DNA from: Sedimentitalea sp042687825
GTDB lineage: Bacteria; Pseudomonadota; Alphaproteobacteria; Rhodobacterales; Rhodobacteraceae
Direction: 5' to 3'
Assembly: GCF_042687825.1 (NCBI RefSeq)
Contig: NZ_JBHUQE010000005.1
Coordinates: 62,001-126,000 of the forward strand
Length of the DNA stretch: 64,000 bases
Part shown: one piece after another, positions 19,846 through 28,102 of the stretch
Numbering within the stretch: position 1 is the first letter of the stretch
How the letters are laid out: each line of letters starts with the position of its first letter
Notes under the pieces: model-generated
Told to the model about the DNA's origin: nothing
Database searches by the model: none
What the model saw: only the letters and a program-made list of their open reading frames with translations
Translations under genes and position numbers: made by a program

Positions 19846-21679
19846 CGCGATACCCCCTTGCATTGCTCAGGCTCAGGCCCAGTTCCTCGCTCAGCCACAA
19901 CACCAGCCGCTCGGGGGTGCTCAGTTCGGCGCGGATCTGCAGCACCTGGCGCGCCAGCGCCGGCTCGTCGGTGATCAACCCGTCAACGCCCATCGAAATC
20001 ATCTTGGACATGTCCAGCGGGTCGTTCACCGTCCAGACATACAGATCCTTGCCGGCCGCATCGGTGGCGTCGACCAGTCGCGGCCCCGCCTGCCCCATGT
20101 TGACGGCGATGAAATCGCCCTCAAGCTTGGTCAGATCGCCAATCGCCGTGGCCGCCAGAACGCCGGTGCGCCAGTCCGGCTGCAGCGCCCGCATCTTTTG
20201 CACCGCCGGATACTTCAGCGACATGGTGGCGATCTGATCCGCCATCTGCAGATCCTTGACGATCTCGGCCACCCGCGTTTCCAGGGCCACGTCATGGCCA
20301 TAGTATTTCAGTTCGATCAACACCTTGGAGCGGTCCCTGGCGGTCGTCAGAACATCGCGCAGCAGCGGAGTACGCTGATCCGCATAGACCGGGTCGAACC
20401 AGCCGCCGATGTCGATCCCGGCCAGATCGCCCATCTCGGCATCCCAGATCTTCAGATCGACCCCGGCCAGTTTCATGAAGTCGCTGTCATGCATCACCAC
20501 GACCTGCCCGTCAGCGGTTTCCTGTACGTCGATCTCGACCCAGTCGGCCCCGTCACCGATCGCCTGTTCCACTGCGGCCAGGGTGTTTTCCGGCCGGCTG
20601 CCGGCAGCGCCGCGATGGGCGATGATCTCGACCTGGTCCTCGGTGCTGATCCGGTCCAGCAACTGCCCCGCCGAGCCAAAGCCGACAACCGCCAGCCCGG
20701 CGATCGAAACACCGGCCAGCGCCAGCGTGCGGCGAAACGATCCGGGCGCGCGTTCCGGTGCCGCTGGCAAAGGGGCGCCACCGTCAAAATAGTCATGCAC
20801 CAGCCGCGCCAGCGCGCCCAGCGCCAGCGCCGAAACCACCGTATTGCCCAGCCCCCACAGTGACACCATGGCCAGGGTAACGGACAGAACCAGGCGCAGA
20901 CTCTCGGCTGTTTCCAGCGGTATCAGATGCAGGGCGCCGCCGGCCAGCAGGCCCATCACCCCCATCAGGGCAGCACGCAACACGAGCCAGCCGATCATTT
21001 GCCGCTGCAGGCGCAGCCGGTGACCGGTCATGCGCGCCGCACTGCGGGCAAAGGCGGCGCGCGGCGCAGTGGCGTCAAACAGTATCAGATGCAAGGCCAG
21101 CGCCCAGCCCGACAGGCGCACCAGCAGCAGCGCCGCCAGCGCCAGCAGCAGCGCCGCGATCAGCGCGCCGGCCAACAGCGCCTCGGGGGGACGATAGGTC
21201 AGGTAATAGTTGATGTCGTACTCGCTCAGGAACCACCAGGCGATCAGCAGACCGGCCACCACAAACGGCAAGGACAGCGCCAGAACCCGCAGCACGAACA
21301 GGATGGCGAACACCACCAGCGGCCGCGCCCGGCGCAGAACCGCCCAAAAGGCGGCCCGGGCGGCGATCAGACTGTCCGCCCCCCCGCCCCGCCAGATCGC
21401 CGCCATGACCGCAAAGCCCAGAACCTCGACCACCAGCAGCAGCCCCAGCACGACGGTGGCCGCGACAAACCCGGCAGGGGTCAGCAGAAACCCGGCAATG
21501 TCCTGATCGGTCAGCGCCGCCTGATCCGAGAGCGACACAGCGAAATTGATCAGCCCGCCCAGCAGCGGCGCCAGTACCGCATAGGTAATCAGGCGCAGAG
21601 CCAGATAGGTGACGATGAACACCCGGCGCCGGGACCAGGCCGTTTTGTAGGCATTGATGACGGTCAACAGGTCGGACAT
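19832..21679 (-). CDS. membrane-bound glycerophosphodiester phosphodiesterase
   Basis: 615 residues from ATG 21679 (CGGAG upstream); an earlier ATG at 21733 lacks support. The first about 330 residues form the GPDPase membrane domain with several hydrophobic helices (for example FVAATVVLGLLLVVEVLGFAV, ALLAGALIAALLLALAALLLV). The C-terminal third is the GDPD catalytic barrel: IAHRGAAGSRPENTLAA, WVEIDVQETADGQVVVMHDS and, near the end, VWTVNDP and GVDGLITDEP. It hydrolyses glycerophosphodiesters to glycerol-3-phosphate and an alcohol. The following gene, a PLA2-like protein, overlaps its end, so they should be co-translated. Confidence 0.93.
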   Translation of the reverse strand: MSDLLTVINAYKTAWSRRRVFIVTYLALRLITYAVLAPLLGGLINFAVSLSDQAALTDQDIAGFLLTPAGFVAATVVLGLLLVVEVLGFAVMAAIWRGGGADSLIAARAAFWAVLRRARPLVVFAILFVLRVLALSLPFVVAGLLIAWWFLSEYDINYYLTYRPPEALLAGALIAALLLALAALLLVRLSGWALALHLILFDATAPRAAFARSAARMTGHRLRLQRQMIGWLVLRAALMGVMGLLAGGALHLIPLETAESLRLVLSVTLAMVSLWGLGNTVVSALALGALARLVHDYFDGGAPLPAAPERAPGSFRRTLALAGVSIAGLAVVGFGSAGQLLDRISTEDQVEIIAHRGAAGSRPENTLAAVEQAIGDGADWVEIDVQETADGQVVVMHDSDFMKLAGVDLKIWDAEMGDLAGIDIGGWFDPVYADQRTPLLRDVLTTARDRSKVLIELKYYGHDVALETRVAEIVKDLQMADQIATMSLKYPAVQKMRALQPDWRTGVLAATAIGDLTKLEGDFIAVNMGQAGPRLVDATDAAGKDLYVWTVNDPLDMSKMISMGVDGLITDEPALARQVLQIRAELSTPERLVLWLSEELGLSLSNARGYRDDSP

Positions 21680-21752
21680 CACGCGCTCCGGAAATCCACG
21701 CCCCATTGAACCGAACGCAGAGGCCCCGGGCAAGGGTCAGGTCAAGATGAAG

Positions 21753-22205
21753 TCAGCCTTTTTCCAGTTCCGCCGCAAGCCGAAACCCGATGCGGTTGGC
21801 CGGCGCATCCGGGCTGGGCCGGGGCAAGGCGCGCAGCAACACGCTCAGCTGGCTGACATGTTGCACCAGCTGCGTGCGCAGCCCGTCGCCGTCACTGCCG
21901 TAAAAGGTGACGATGTCCGGGTCGTAATAGCCCAGCCCCTCGATGCGCAGCACGCCGATATCGCCGCCGACGAACCCCATGGCGACCTCGTGTTCGGCGT
22001 CCAGTTGTTTCTCGAAATTCTCGATATAGATGATCAGCCGCTCATAGGCCCACTGCGCCGGGCTTTTGCTGTCCACCGGCTGTTTCAGCCGTTCGGGCAC
22101 CTGCGTCAGCCCGGCCCCGCGGCCCGGATCGGCATGCACCTCGCACATCTTGGGAAACACCTCGTCCTCGCTCAGCTCGGCGGTGGTGCTGATCTTGTCA
22201 TCCAT
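21753..22205 (-). CDS. DUF6173 family protein
   Basis: 150 residues with no signal peptide or membrane helix. The central part (SPAQWAYERLIIYIENFEKQLDAEHEVAM, split by eye into two helices) is followed by GDIGVLRIEGLGYYDPDIVTFYG and a C-terminal helical segment. This pattern is the DUF6173 family, small soluble alphaproteobacterial proteins of unknown role. Its first codons overlap the end of the metallo-hydrolase gene by 8 bp, so it is probably its co-translated neighbour. No function is proposed. Confidence 0.75.
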   Translation of the reverse strand: MDDKISTTAELSEDEVFPKMCEVHADPGRGAGLTQVPERLKQPVDSKSPAQWAYERLIIYIENFEKQLDAEHEVAMGFVGGDIGVLRIEGLGYYDPDIVTFYGSDGDGLRTQLVQHVSQLSVLLRALPRPSPDAPANRIGFRLAAELEKG

Positions 22206-23256
22206 GTTTTCGCTCCTTGCTCTGATAGAGCCAGGCCCCGTCCTGGCGCCGGGTCCGGGTCACCAGCCCGGCGGTATACAGGTGATTGACATGGGCCACC
22301 GCCTCGACCAGCGCCAGCCCGTATTCCCCGGCCCCGATACTGCGCTTGAACAGGGTCGGGAAACAGGCGGCGGCGGGCTGCGGGTGCTGCAGGAAGTCCA
22401 GCAGGCGCCGCAGGGCGCCATGGTGGTTCTCGATCAGCTGATGCAGGCGGAACGGCAGGCCGTGAAACGGCAGCTTGTGGCCGCCCAGAACCAGTTGGTC
22501 GGGGTTGGCCAGCGGTCGGAACCGTTCGCAGCTTTCCAGCCAGCCGGTCAGCGGGTCGGCCTCGGGTTCGGTGGCGTAGACGCCGATATTCGGGCTGATC
22601 GAACACAGGATCTGATCGCCCGAGATCACCAGATTGTCGTCCCGGCTCCAGAAGGTGGCATGTTCCGGCGCGTGGCCGTTGCCGACATGCACGTCCCAGC
22701 GCCGCCCGCCCATCTCGATCACGTCGTCCTGCGCCACGCGGCGGAACCCCAGCGGCATCGGCGCCACCACATCGGCATAGTTGAACGGTTTTTCGACGCT
22801 GCGCTGGGCCAGGATATCCGGGTCCATTCCGGCGCCGCGCCAAAACGCCAGCGTCTCTTCGGGCGGGCGCGGCTGATCGTCCAGCCATAGCATCCGCGCG
22901 AACAGCCAGGCGGTGCGGGTCGCGACCAGTTCGGCACGGTGTTCGGTCTGAAACCAGCCGGCCAGCCCGACATGATCGGGGTGGTGATGCGTCACCACCA
23001 CCCGGTGCACCGGCTTGCCGGCCAGCGGCCCGGCCAGCAGATCGCCCCAGATGCGGCGGCTCAGCCCGCTGGCCATGCCGGTGTCGATCAGCGTCCAGCC
23101 ATCGCCGTCATCCAGCGCATAGACATTGACATGGTCCAGCTTCATCGGCAGCGGCAGGCGCATCCACAGCACACCCGGCGCCACCTCGATGGCCTCGCCG
23201 CGCCCGGGCGGCGTCTCCCAGGGATAGTGCAGGGCCGGGGCCAGATCGCCATCCAT
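22198..23256 (-). CDS. MBL-fold metallo-hydrolase with C-terminal winged-helix
   Basis: 352 residues. The metallo-beta-lactamase zinc motif HxHxDH is seen at 90-95 (VVTHHHPDHVGLAGW), with GDGWTLIDTG upstream and VGNGHAPEHATFW and ISGDQIL downstream as the other metal ligands. The last 90 residues resemble a small helical/winged domain (LRRLLDFLQHPQPAAACF, LVEAVAHVNHLYTAGLVTR), as in LACTB2-like hydrolases. The likely reaction is hydrolysis of an ester or thioester, which would suit its place after an acyl-CoA dehydrogenase, but the substrate is unknown. It starts 2 bp after the acyl-CoA dehydrogenase stop. Confidence 0.85.
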   Translation of the reverse strand: MDGDLAPALHYPWETPPGRGEAIEVAPGVLWMRLPLPMKLDHVNVYALDDGDGWTLIDTGMASGLSRRIWGDLLAGPLAGKPVHRVVVTHHHPDHVGLAGWFQTEHRAELVATRTAWLFARMLWLDDQPRPPEETLAFWRGAGMDPDILAQRSVEKPFNYADVVAPMPLGFRRVAQDDVIEMGGRRWDVHVGNGHAPEHATFWSRDDNLVISGDQILCSISPNIGVYATEPEADPLTGWLESCERFRPLANPDQLVLGGHKLPFHGLPFRLHQLIENHHGALRRLLDFLQHPQPAAACFPTLFKRSIGAGEYGLALVEAVAHVNHLYTAGLVTRTRRQDGAWLYQSKERKHG

Positions 23257-23258
23257 GC

Positions 23259-24962
23259 TCAGCCTGCCAGCTCTTGCAGATCGAGATCATACAGCACCGC
23301 CGCGCCGCATTGTGCCTGGCTCAGCAGGCCGACATGCTCCGGCAGCAGATGGGCGATGTAGAACCGCGCCAGCTTGTCGCGCGCCCCGCCCCTGTCGGCC
23401 TGCGCCGCGGCCAGGTGGAAATGGCCGCCCAGCACCCGGGCAAAGGCCCGCAGATAGGGCACCGCACCGGCAAACCGGTCGTTCATCTGATCCTGCGCCA
23501 CCAACCATTCGGTGGTCTCGCGCAGCGATTCCGTCGCCTGCCAGACCGCCTCGGCCATCGCCGGGTTGTCGGCCCGCGCACCCTCGGCATGGGCTTCGAT
23601 CTCATCCAGCAGCCGCATCGCGGCCTCGCCGCCATCCATCATCTTGCGTCCCACCAAATCCATCGCCTGGATGCCGTTGGTGCCCTCGTAGATCGCGGTG
23701 ATGCGCACGTCGCGCGCCAGCTGCGCGGCGCCGGTTTCCTCGATATAGCCCATGCCGCCATGTACCTGCACGCCGGTCTCGGCGACAGAAATCCCGGTCT
23801 CGGTGCCAAACACCTTGGCGATCGGCGTCAGCAGCGCGGCCCGCGCCGTCCAGGCCGGGTCGGCGGTGGCGGTCTGCATGTCGATGGCGGCGGCACAGGC
23901 CAGCAGTACGGCCCGCGCGGCAAAGGTATCGGCCTTCATCGTCAGCAGCATGCGGCGCACGTCGGCGTGATCGACGATGGTGCCGCTGGCGGTCTTGCCC
24001 TGTTTGCGCTCCATCGCATAGGCCAGCGCCCGCTGATAGGCGCGTTCCGCCAGCCCGACACCCTGGCCGCCGACCCCCAGCCGGGCGTTGTTCATCATGG
24101 TGAACATCGCCGCCATGCCGCGGTTTTCCTCGCCGACCAGCCAGCCGGTGGCGCCGTCATATTCCATGACGCAGGTCGGCGAGCCGTGAATGCCCAGCTT
24201 GTGTTCCAGGCTGACCACCCGCACGCCGTTCTCGGCCCCCGGGTCGCCGTGTTCGTCCGGCAGCCGCTTGGGCACCAGGAACAGGCTGATGCCGCGCGTT
24301 CCCGGGGCCGCGTCCGGCAGCCGGGCCAGCACCAGGTGGCAGACATTGCCGGTGATGTCATTGTCGCCCCAGCTGATAAAGATCTTCTGGCCCGAGACGC
24401 TGTAGGTGCCGTCGCCATTGGGCACCGCCTTGCTGGACAGGGCGCCAACATCGGACCCGGCCTGCGGTTCGGTCAGGTTCATCGTGCCGCTCCATTCGCC
24501 GCTAAGCAGCTTGGGCAGGTACAGGCGTTTCAATTCGTCGCTGGCATGGTGTTCCAGCGCCTCAATCTGGCCCTGCCCCATCAGGGGCGCCAGTTGCAGC
24601 GACAGGCAGGCGGCTGCCATCATCTCGTTCACCGCCGTGGTCAGCGTCATCGGCAGGCCCATGCCGCCATATTCCGGGTCGGCGCTGATGCCGATCCAGC
24701 CGCCCTCGGCAATCGCCTTCCAGCCCTGGTCAAAGCCGGGCGAAGTGCGCACGACTCCGTTTTCCAGCCGCGCCGGGTTCAGATCGCTGCCCCGGTTCAG
24801 GGGCGCCATCACCTCTTCGCACATCTTGCCGGCCTCGGTCAGAATAGCGCTGACCATGTCCGGGCTGGCCTCGGCAAAACGGTCGGTTTCGGCCACCTGC
24901 GCAAAGCCGGTGACATGACTGAGCAGGAATTCATACTCGGAGATGGGCGCGCGAAAGGGCAT
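23259..24962 (-). CDS. acyl-CoA dehydrogenase, DmdC-like long form
   Basis: 567 residues from ATG 24962; GAGGA stands five bases upstream, ruling against two upstream in-frame starts. The order is that of long acyl-CoA dehydrogenases: an extra N-terminal helix block (PFRAPISEYEFLLSHV), FAD-binding MNLTEPQAGSDVG and GQKIFISWGDNDITG, LGIHGSPTCVMEYDGATGWLVG, then the catalytic-base segment AIYEGTNGIQAMDLVG and a C-terminal helical extension. This form is related to DmdC (methylmercaptopropionyl-CoA dehydrogenase), but also to many fatty-acyl enzymes, so the substrate is open. It catalyses flavin-dependent alpha,beta-dehydrogenation of an acyl-CoA and passes electrons to ETF. It is the first gene of an apparent operon with the MBL hydrolase and the DUF6173 gene. 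Confidence 0.9.
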   Translation of the reverse strand: MPFRAPISEYEFLLSHVTGFAQVAETDRFAEASPDMVSAILTEAGKMCEEVMAPLNRGSDLNPARLENGVVRTSPGFDQGWKAIAEGGWIGISADPEYGGMGLPMTLTTAVNEMMAAACLSLQLAPLMGQGQIEALEHHASDELKRLYLPKLLSGEWSGTMNLTEPQAGSDVGALSSKAVPNGDGTYSVSGQKIFISWGDNDITGNVCHLVLARLPDAAPGTRGISLFLVPKRLPDEHGDPGAENGVRVVSLEHKLGIHGSPTCVMEYDGATGWLVGEENRGMAAMFTMMNNARLGVGGQGVGLAERAYQRALAYAMERKQGKTASGTIVDHADVRRMLLTMKADTFAARAVLLACAAAIDMQTATADPAWTARAALLTPIAKVFGTETGISVAETGVQVHGGMGYIEETGAAQLARDVRITAIYEGTNGIQAMDLVGRKMMDGGEAAMRLLDEIEAHAEGARADNPAMAEAVWQATESLRETTEWLVAQDQMNDRFAGAVPYLRAFARVLGGHFHLAAAQADRGGARDKLARFYIAHLLPEHVGLLSQAQCGAAVLYDLDLQELAG

Positions 24963-25102
24963 GGCATTCCTCATGATCGATGAACGGAAACCGATGGGCT
25001 TGGCATTGCAGGTTACCACCGGTTATGGAAAAAGGACAATTCCATTCGAAACCACCTTGCCGGGTCACGCAACCCGAACGCAGCGTCAGAAAAGCCAGAC
25101 CG

Positions 25103-26056
25103 ATGAGCGGCACCAACACAGTGACATTGTCGACCTCGGTGGCCCACCTGGCCCAGGCCGCCAACCTGCTGACGGCGGGCGAATGCATCGCCTTTCCCAC
25201 TGAAACCGTCTATGGGCTGGGTGCCGACGCCCGATCGGGGACGGCGGTGGCCAAGGTCTTTGCCGCCAAGGGCCGGCCCGCTTTCAACCCGCTGATCGTG
25301 CATGTGCCCGACGCGACCATCGCGCAACGTCACGTCATCTGGAGCGATACCGCCGACCGGCTGGCAAGCGCCTTCTGGCCCGGGCCGCTGACGCTGGTGT
25401 TGCCGCTGCGCGCAGAGCACGGCATCGCCCCGCTGGTGACGGCGGGGCTGGACAGCCTGGCCGTACGGGTGCCGGCGCAGTCGATCGCACAGCGCCTGAT
25501 GCACATGTTCGGCGGTCCGCTGGCCGCCCCGTCGGCCAACCTGTCCGGGCAGATCAGCGCCACCCAGGCGCGGCATGTGCTGGCCGGCTTGCAGGGCAAA
25601 ATCGCCGCCGTTGTCGATGACGGGCCCTGCCCGGTGGGGCTGGAATCGACCATTGTCGGGCTGACCGGGGACCGGCCGGTGCTGCTGCGTCCCGGTGGAT
25701 TGCCGGTCGAGGTGATCGAGACCGCGCTGGGCCATACCCTGGCCCGTGCCGGGGACAAGGAGGGCGTCACCGCCCCTGGCCAGTTGCAATCGCACTATGC
25801 CCCCGCCGCCGCGCTGCGCCTGCAAGCCCGCTTCCCGCGCGCCGGCGAGCTTCTCCTGGGGTTTGGTCCGATGGATTGCGATCTGAACCTGTCGCAAACC
25901 GGAGACCTGACCGAGGCCGCGGCCAATCTGTTCGGACATCTGCATAAATTGGACCGGATGTCCGCGATGATCGCGGTCGCACCGGTGCCGGATCACGGGC
26001 TGGGTCTGGCGATCAACGACCGCCTGCGCCGCGCTGCCGCGCCGCGCGACACCTAG
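25103..26056 (+). CDS. L-threonylcarbamoyladenylate synthase, Sua5 type
   Basis: 317 residues from ATG 25103. The first 210 residues are the YrdC/TsaC domain (ECIAFPTETVYGLGADARS, AAKGRPAFNPLIVHV, FWPGPLTLVLPL, LAAPSANLSGQISAT, GLESTIVGLTGD), which makes threonylcarbamoyl-AMP for the t6A modification of ANN-decoding tRNAs. The remaining about 100 residues start at GQLQSHYAPAAALRL and are the extra Sua5 domain. The upstream ribosome binding site is poor. A divergent 140-bp gap with an AT-rich tract (25020-25045) separates it from the acyl-CoA dehydrogenase. Confidence 0.93.
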   Translation: MSGTNTVTLSTSVAHLAQAANLLTAGECIAFPTETVYGLGADARSGTAVAKVFAAKGRPAFNPLIVHVPDATIAQRHVIWSDTADRLASAFWPGPLTLVLPLRAEHGIAPLVTAGLDSLAVRVPAQSIAQRLMHMFGGPLAAPSANLSGQISATQARHVLAGLQGKIAAVVDDGPCPVGLESTIVGLTGDRPVLLRPGGLPVEVIETALGHTLARAGDKEGVTAPGQLQSHYAPAAALRLQARFPRAGELLLGFGPMDCDLNLSQTGDLTEAAANLFGHLHKLDRMSAMIAVAPVPDHGLGLAINDRLRRAAAPRDT

Positions 26057-26106
26057 CCCGCGCGACAACCGACCCGCGCGCGTTCCGCGCGACATCCGAC
26101 CCTGAT

Positions 26107-26661
26107 TCAGGCGTGACCGGCGCTGGCCGACAAGGTCAGCGGGTCCACCCCCAACGATTTCAGCGCCCCGCCCCATTTCTCAGTATCTTGAGTGGCAAAG
26201 ACCAGATCGCTATCGGCCTCGGTGGTCAGCCAGCCGTTCATGGTGATCTCGGCCTCCAGCTGTCCCGGCCCCCAACCGGCATAGCCCAGCATCATCAGGG
26301 CGCGCTCGGGTCCGCTGCCGACGGCGATATCCTCGAGGATGTCCAGCGTCGCAGTCATGCTGAACCGGTCCGACACCGTCATGGACTGCAGACTGGACGT
26401 ATAATCGGGCGAATGCAGTACGAAGCCGCGCGCGCTTTCCACCGGGCCGCCGAAATGCACCGTCATGTCGCGCCCCGGCGGTTTCGGCTCGATGTCCAGC
26501 TGTTCCAACAGATGCGACAGGCGCACATCTTCCGCGGGCTTGTTGACGATCAGCCCCATCGCGCCCGAGCTGCCGTGACTGCACAGGAAAACCACGGAAT
26601 GTTCGAACCTGAGATCGCCCATTCCAGGCATGGCAATCAACAGTTTTCCGGTCAGATCCAT
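26107..26661 (-). CDS. YqgE/AlgH family protein
   Basis: 184 residues. The YqgE pattern is complete: LTGKLLIAMPGMGDLRFEHSV at the start, HGSSGAMGLIVNKP, VHFGGPVESARGFVLHS, MMLGYAGWGPGQLE, and a C-terminal segment with GWLTTEADSDLVF. Members are small soluble proteins; some act as regulators (AlgH of Pseudomonas) but the biochemical role is unknown. It converges with the Sua5 gene; the 50 bp between them hold a GC-rich CGCGCG stretch and no clear terminator. Confidence 0.9.
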   Translation of the reverse strand: MDLTGKLLIAMPGMGDLRFEHSVVFLCSHGSSGAMGLIVNKPAEDVRLSHLLEQLDIEPKPPGRDMTVHFGGPVESARGFVLHSPDYTSSLQSMTVSDRFSMTATLDILEDIAVGSGPERALMMLGYAGWGPGQLEAEITMNGWLTTEADSDLVFATQDTEKWGGALKSLGVDPLTLSASAGHA

Positions 26662-26831
26662 GTATCGTCCCTGCTCTTTATGTCTGCATTCCCCACCCGG
26701 TTGCCACCTCGGACCAACATGGCCTCAGCCCCGCTCTGGTGCAAGAGATAGATCGGTGCTGTGTCGATTTTGGCATGGCGTTGACCGGAAAGTGACTTGG
26801 CTTTTCAGGCGCGAGTGCCCAAGACTTTGGC

Positions 26832-27650
26832 ATGATAAAACGATTTCTCACAGTTCTGACGCTGCTCGGCGCGTCGATCCTGCCGGCGGCGCCGGCTCTG
26901 GCGCGGAACGATCTGGGCAACCTGGTGCGCATCGAGGTGCTGGATGGGGGTATGACCGAACGCGGCACCTATCTGACCGCGCTGCGCCTGCACCTGTCGG
27001 ATGGCTGGAAGACCTATTGGCGGGCGCCGGGCGATGCCGGCATTCCGCCACAGTTCGACTGGCGCCGGTCCAGCAATCTGGGCAAGGTCCATATCATCTG
27101 GCCGGCCCCGCTGGTGTTCGACCAGGGCGGGCTGCAGTCGATCGGCTACAGGAACCAGCTGGTTCTGCCCGTCGAGATCACCCCCACCGAACCCGGCAGG
27201 CCGGTGCGCCTGCGCGGCAAGGTCGAGATCGGCATCTGCAAGGACGTCTGCATTCCCGGCACCCTGTCCGTCGACCACCGGCTGGATGCCAAGGCCGAGC
27301 GCAACCCGGTCATCGCGGCGGCGCTCGCCCAGCGTCCCTATGACCGTGCCGAGGCCGGGGTCACGTCGGCCATCTGCCGCCTGACCCCGATCAAGGGCGG
27401 CATGCGCCTTGAGGCGCGGATCGACATGCCGGCGGCGGGCGGGCACGAGGTGGCGGTGATCGAACCGGGCAACGCCCGCATCTGGGCCTCGCCGGCACAA
27501 ACCCGCCGCCAGGGCGGGGTGCTGATCGCCGCCAGCGACCTTGTGCATGTCGACGGGCAAGGCAGCTATGCGCTGGACCGCGCAGCGGTGCGCATCACCG
27601 TGCTGGGACGCGACCACGCGGTCGACATCCAGGGCTGCACGCCCGGCTAG
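26832..27650 (+). CDS. periplasmic DsbD N-terminal-domain (DsbDalpha-like) protein
   Basis: 272 residues. Residues 1-24 are a signal peptide (IKRFLTVLTLLGASILPAAPALA). The mature part is beta-rich with LHLSDGWKTYWRAPGDAGIPPQFDW and a CxxxC site GICKDVCIPGTLS, features of the DsbD N-terminal domain superfamily. In DsbD this domain accepts electrons from the membrane domain; here it is a free protein, so it is likely to take part in cysteine reduction or copper/thiol handling in the periplasm. The partner is not visible in the window. The Nudix gene follows two bases after the stop. Confidence 0.85.
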   Translation: MIKRFLTVLTLLGASILPAAPALARNDLGNLVRIEVLDGGMTERGTYLTALRLHLSDGWKTYWRAPGDAGIPPQFDWRRSSNLGKVHIIWPAPLVFDQGGLQSIGYRNQLVLPVEITPTEPGRPVRLRGKVEIGICKDVCIPGTLSVDHRLDAKAERNPVIAAALAQRPYDRAEAGVTSAICRLTPIKGGMRLEARIDMPAAGGHEVAVIEPGNARIWASPAQTRRQGGVLIAASDLVHVDGQGSYALDRAAVRITVLGRDHAVDIQGCTPG

Positions 27651-27652
27651 GC

Positions 27653-28102
27653 ATGACCGCACCCGTCCCCAGGATCGGCGCCATTGCCGTTGTCGTCACC
27701 ACTGGTCACGTGCTGCTGGCCCGGCGCCGAAATCCGCCCGATGCCGGGCTGTGGGGGTTCCCCGGCGGCCATGTGGAACTGGGCGAGACCGCCCTGACCG
27801 CGGCCGCGCGCGAGTTGCGCGAGGAAACCGGCGTGCTGGCCGAGCCGCTGGAATACCTGACCAATATTGACGTGCTGCGCCATGACGCGCAGGGCAACGT
27901 GACCGCGCATTACCTGCTGGCCGCCGTGCTCTGCGATTTCGTCAGCGGCACACCGAGCCCCGCGGATGACGTCATCGAGGCCGCCTGGGTGCCGCAGGAG
28001 CAGGTGCGCGCGGGGACGCTGCCGATGAGCGACCAGGTGGACGTGCTGATGGAACAGGCGATCCGGCGCGATCAGACCCGGCGCGGCCCGCCCCGCGCAT
28101 AA
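27653..28102 (+). CDS. Nudix hydrolase
   Basis: 149 residues with a complete Nudix box: G-GHVELGE-x7-RELREETGVL (residues about 41-63, sequence GFPGGHVELGET, AARELREETGV). The N-terminal strand GAIAVVVTTGHVLLARRR and the YLTNIDVLRHDAQG region fit the standard fold. Such enzymes hydrolyse nucleoside diphosphates linked to another group; the range from 8-oxo-dGTP to ADP-ribose cannot be narrowed here. It overlaps the convergent RND permease by 31 bp and directly follows the DsbD-N gene. Confidence 0.9.
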   Translation: MTAPVPRIGAIAVVVTTGHVLLARRRNPPDAGLWGFPGGHVELGETALTAAARELREETGVLAEPLEYLTNIDVLRHDAQGNVTAHYLLAAVLCDFVSGTPSPADDVIEAAWVPQEQVRAGTLPMSDQVDVLMEQAIRRDQTRRGPPRA

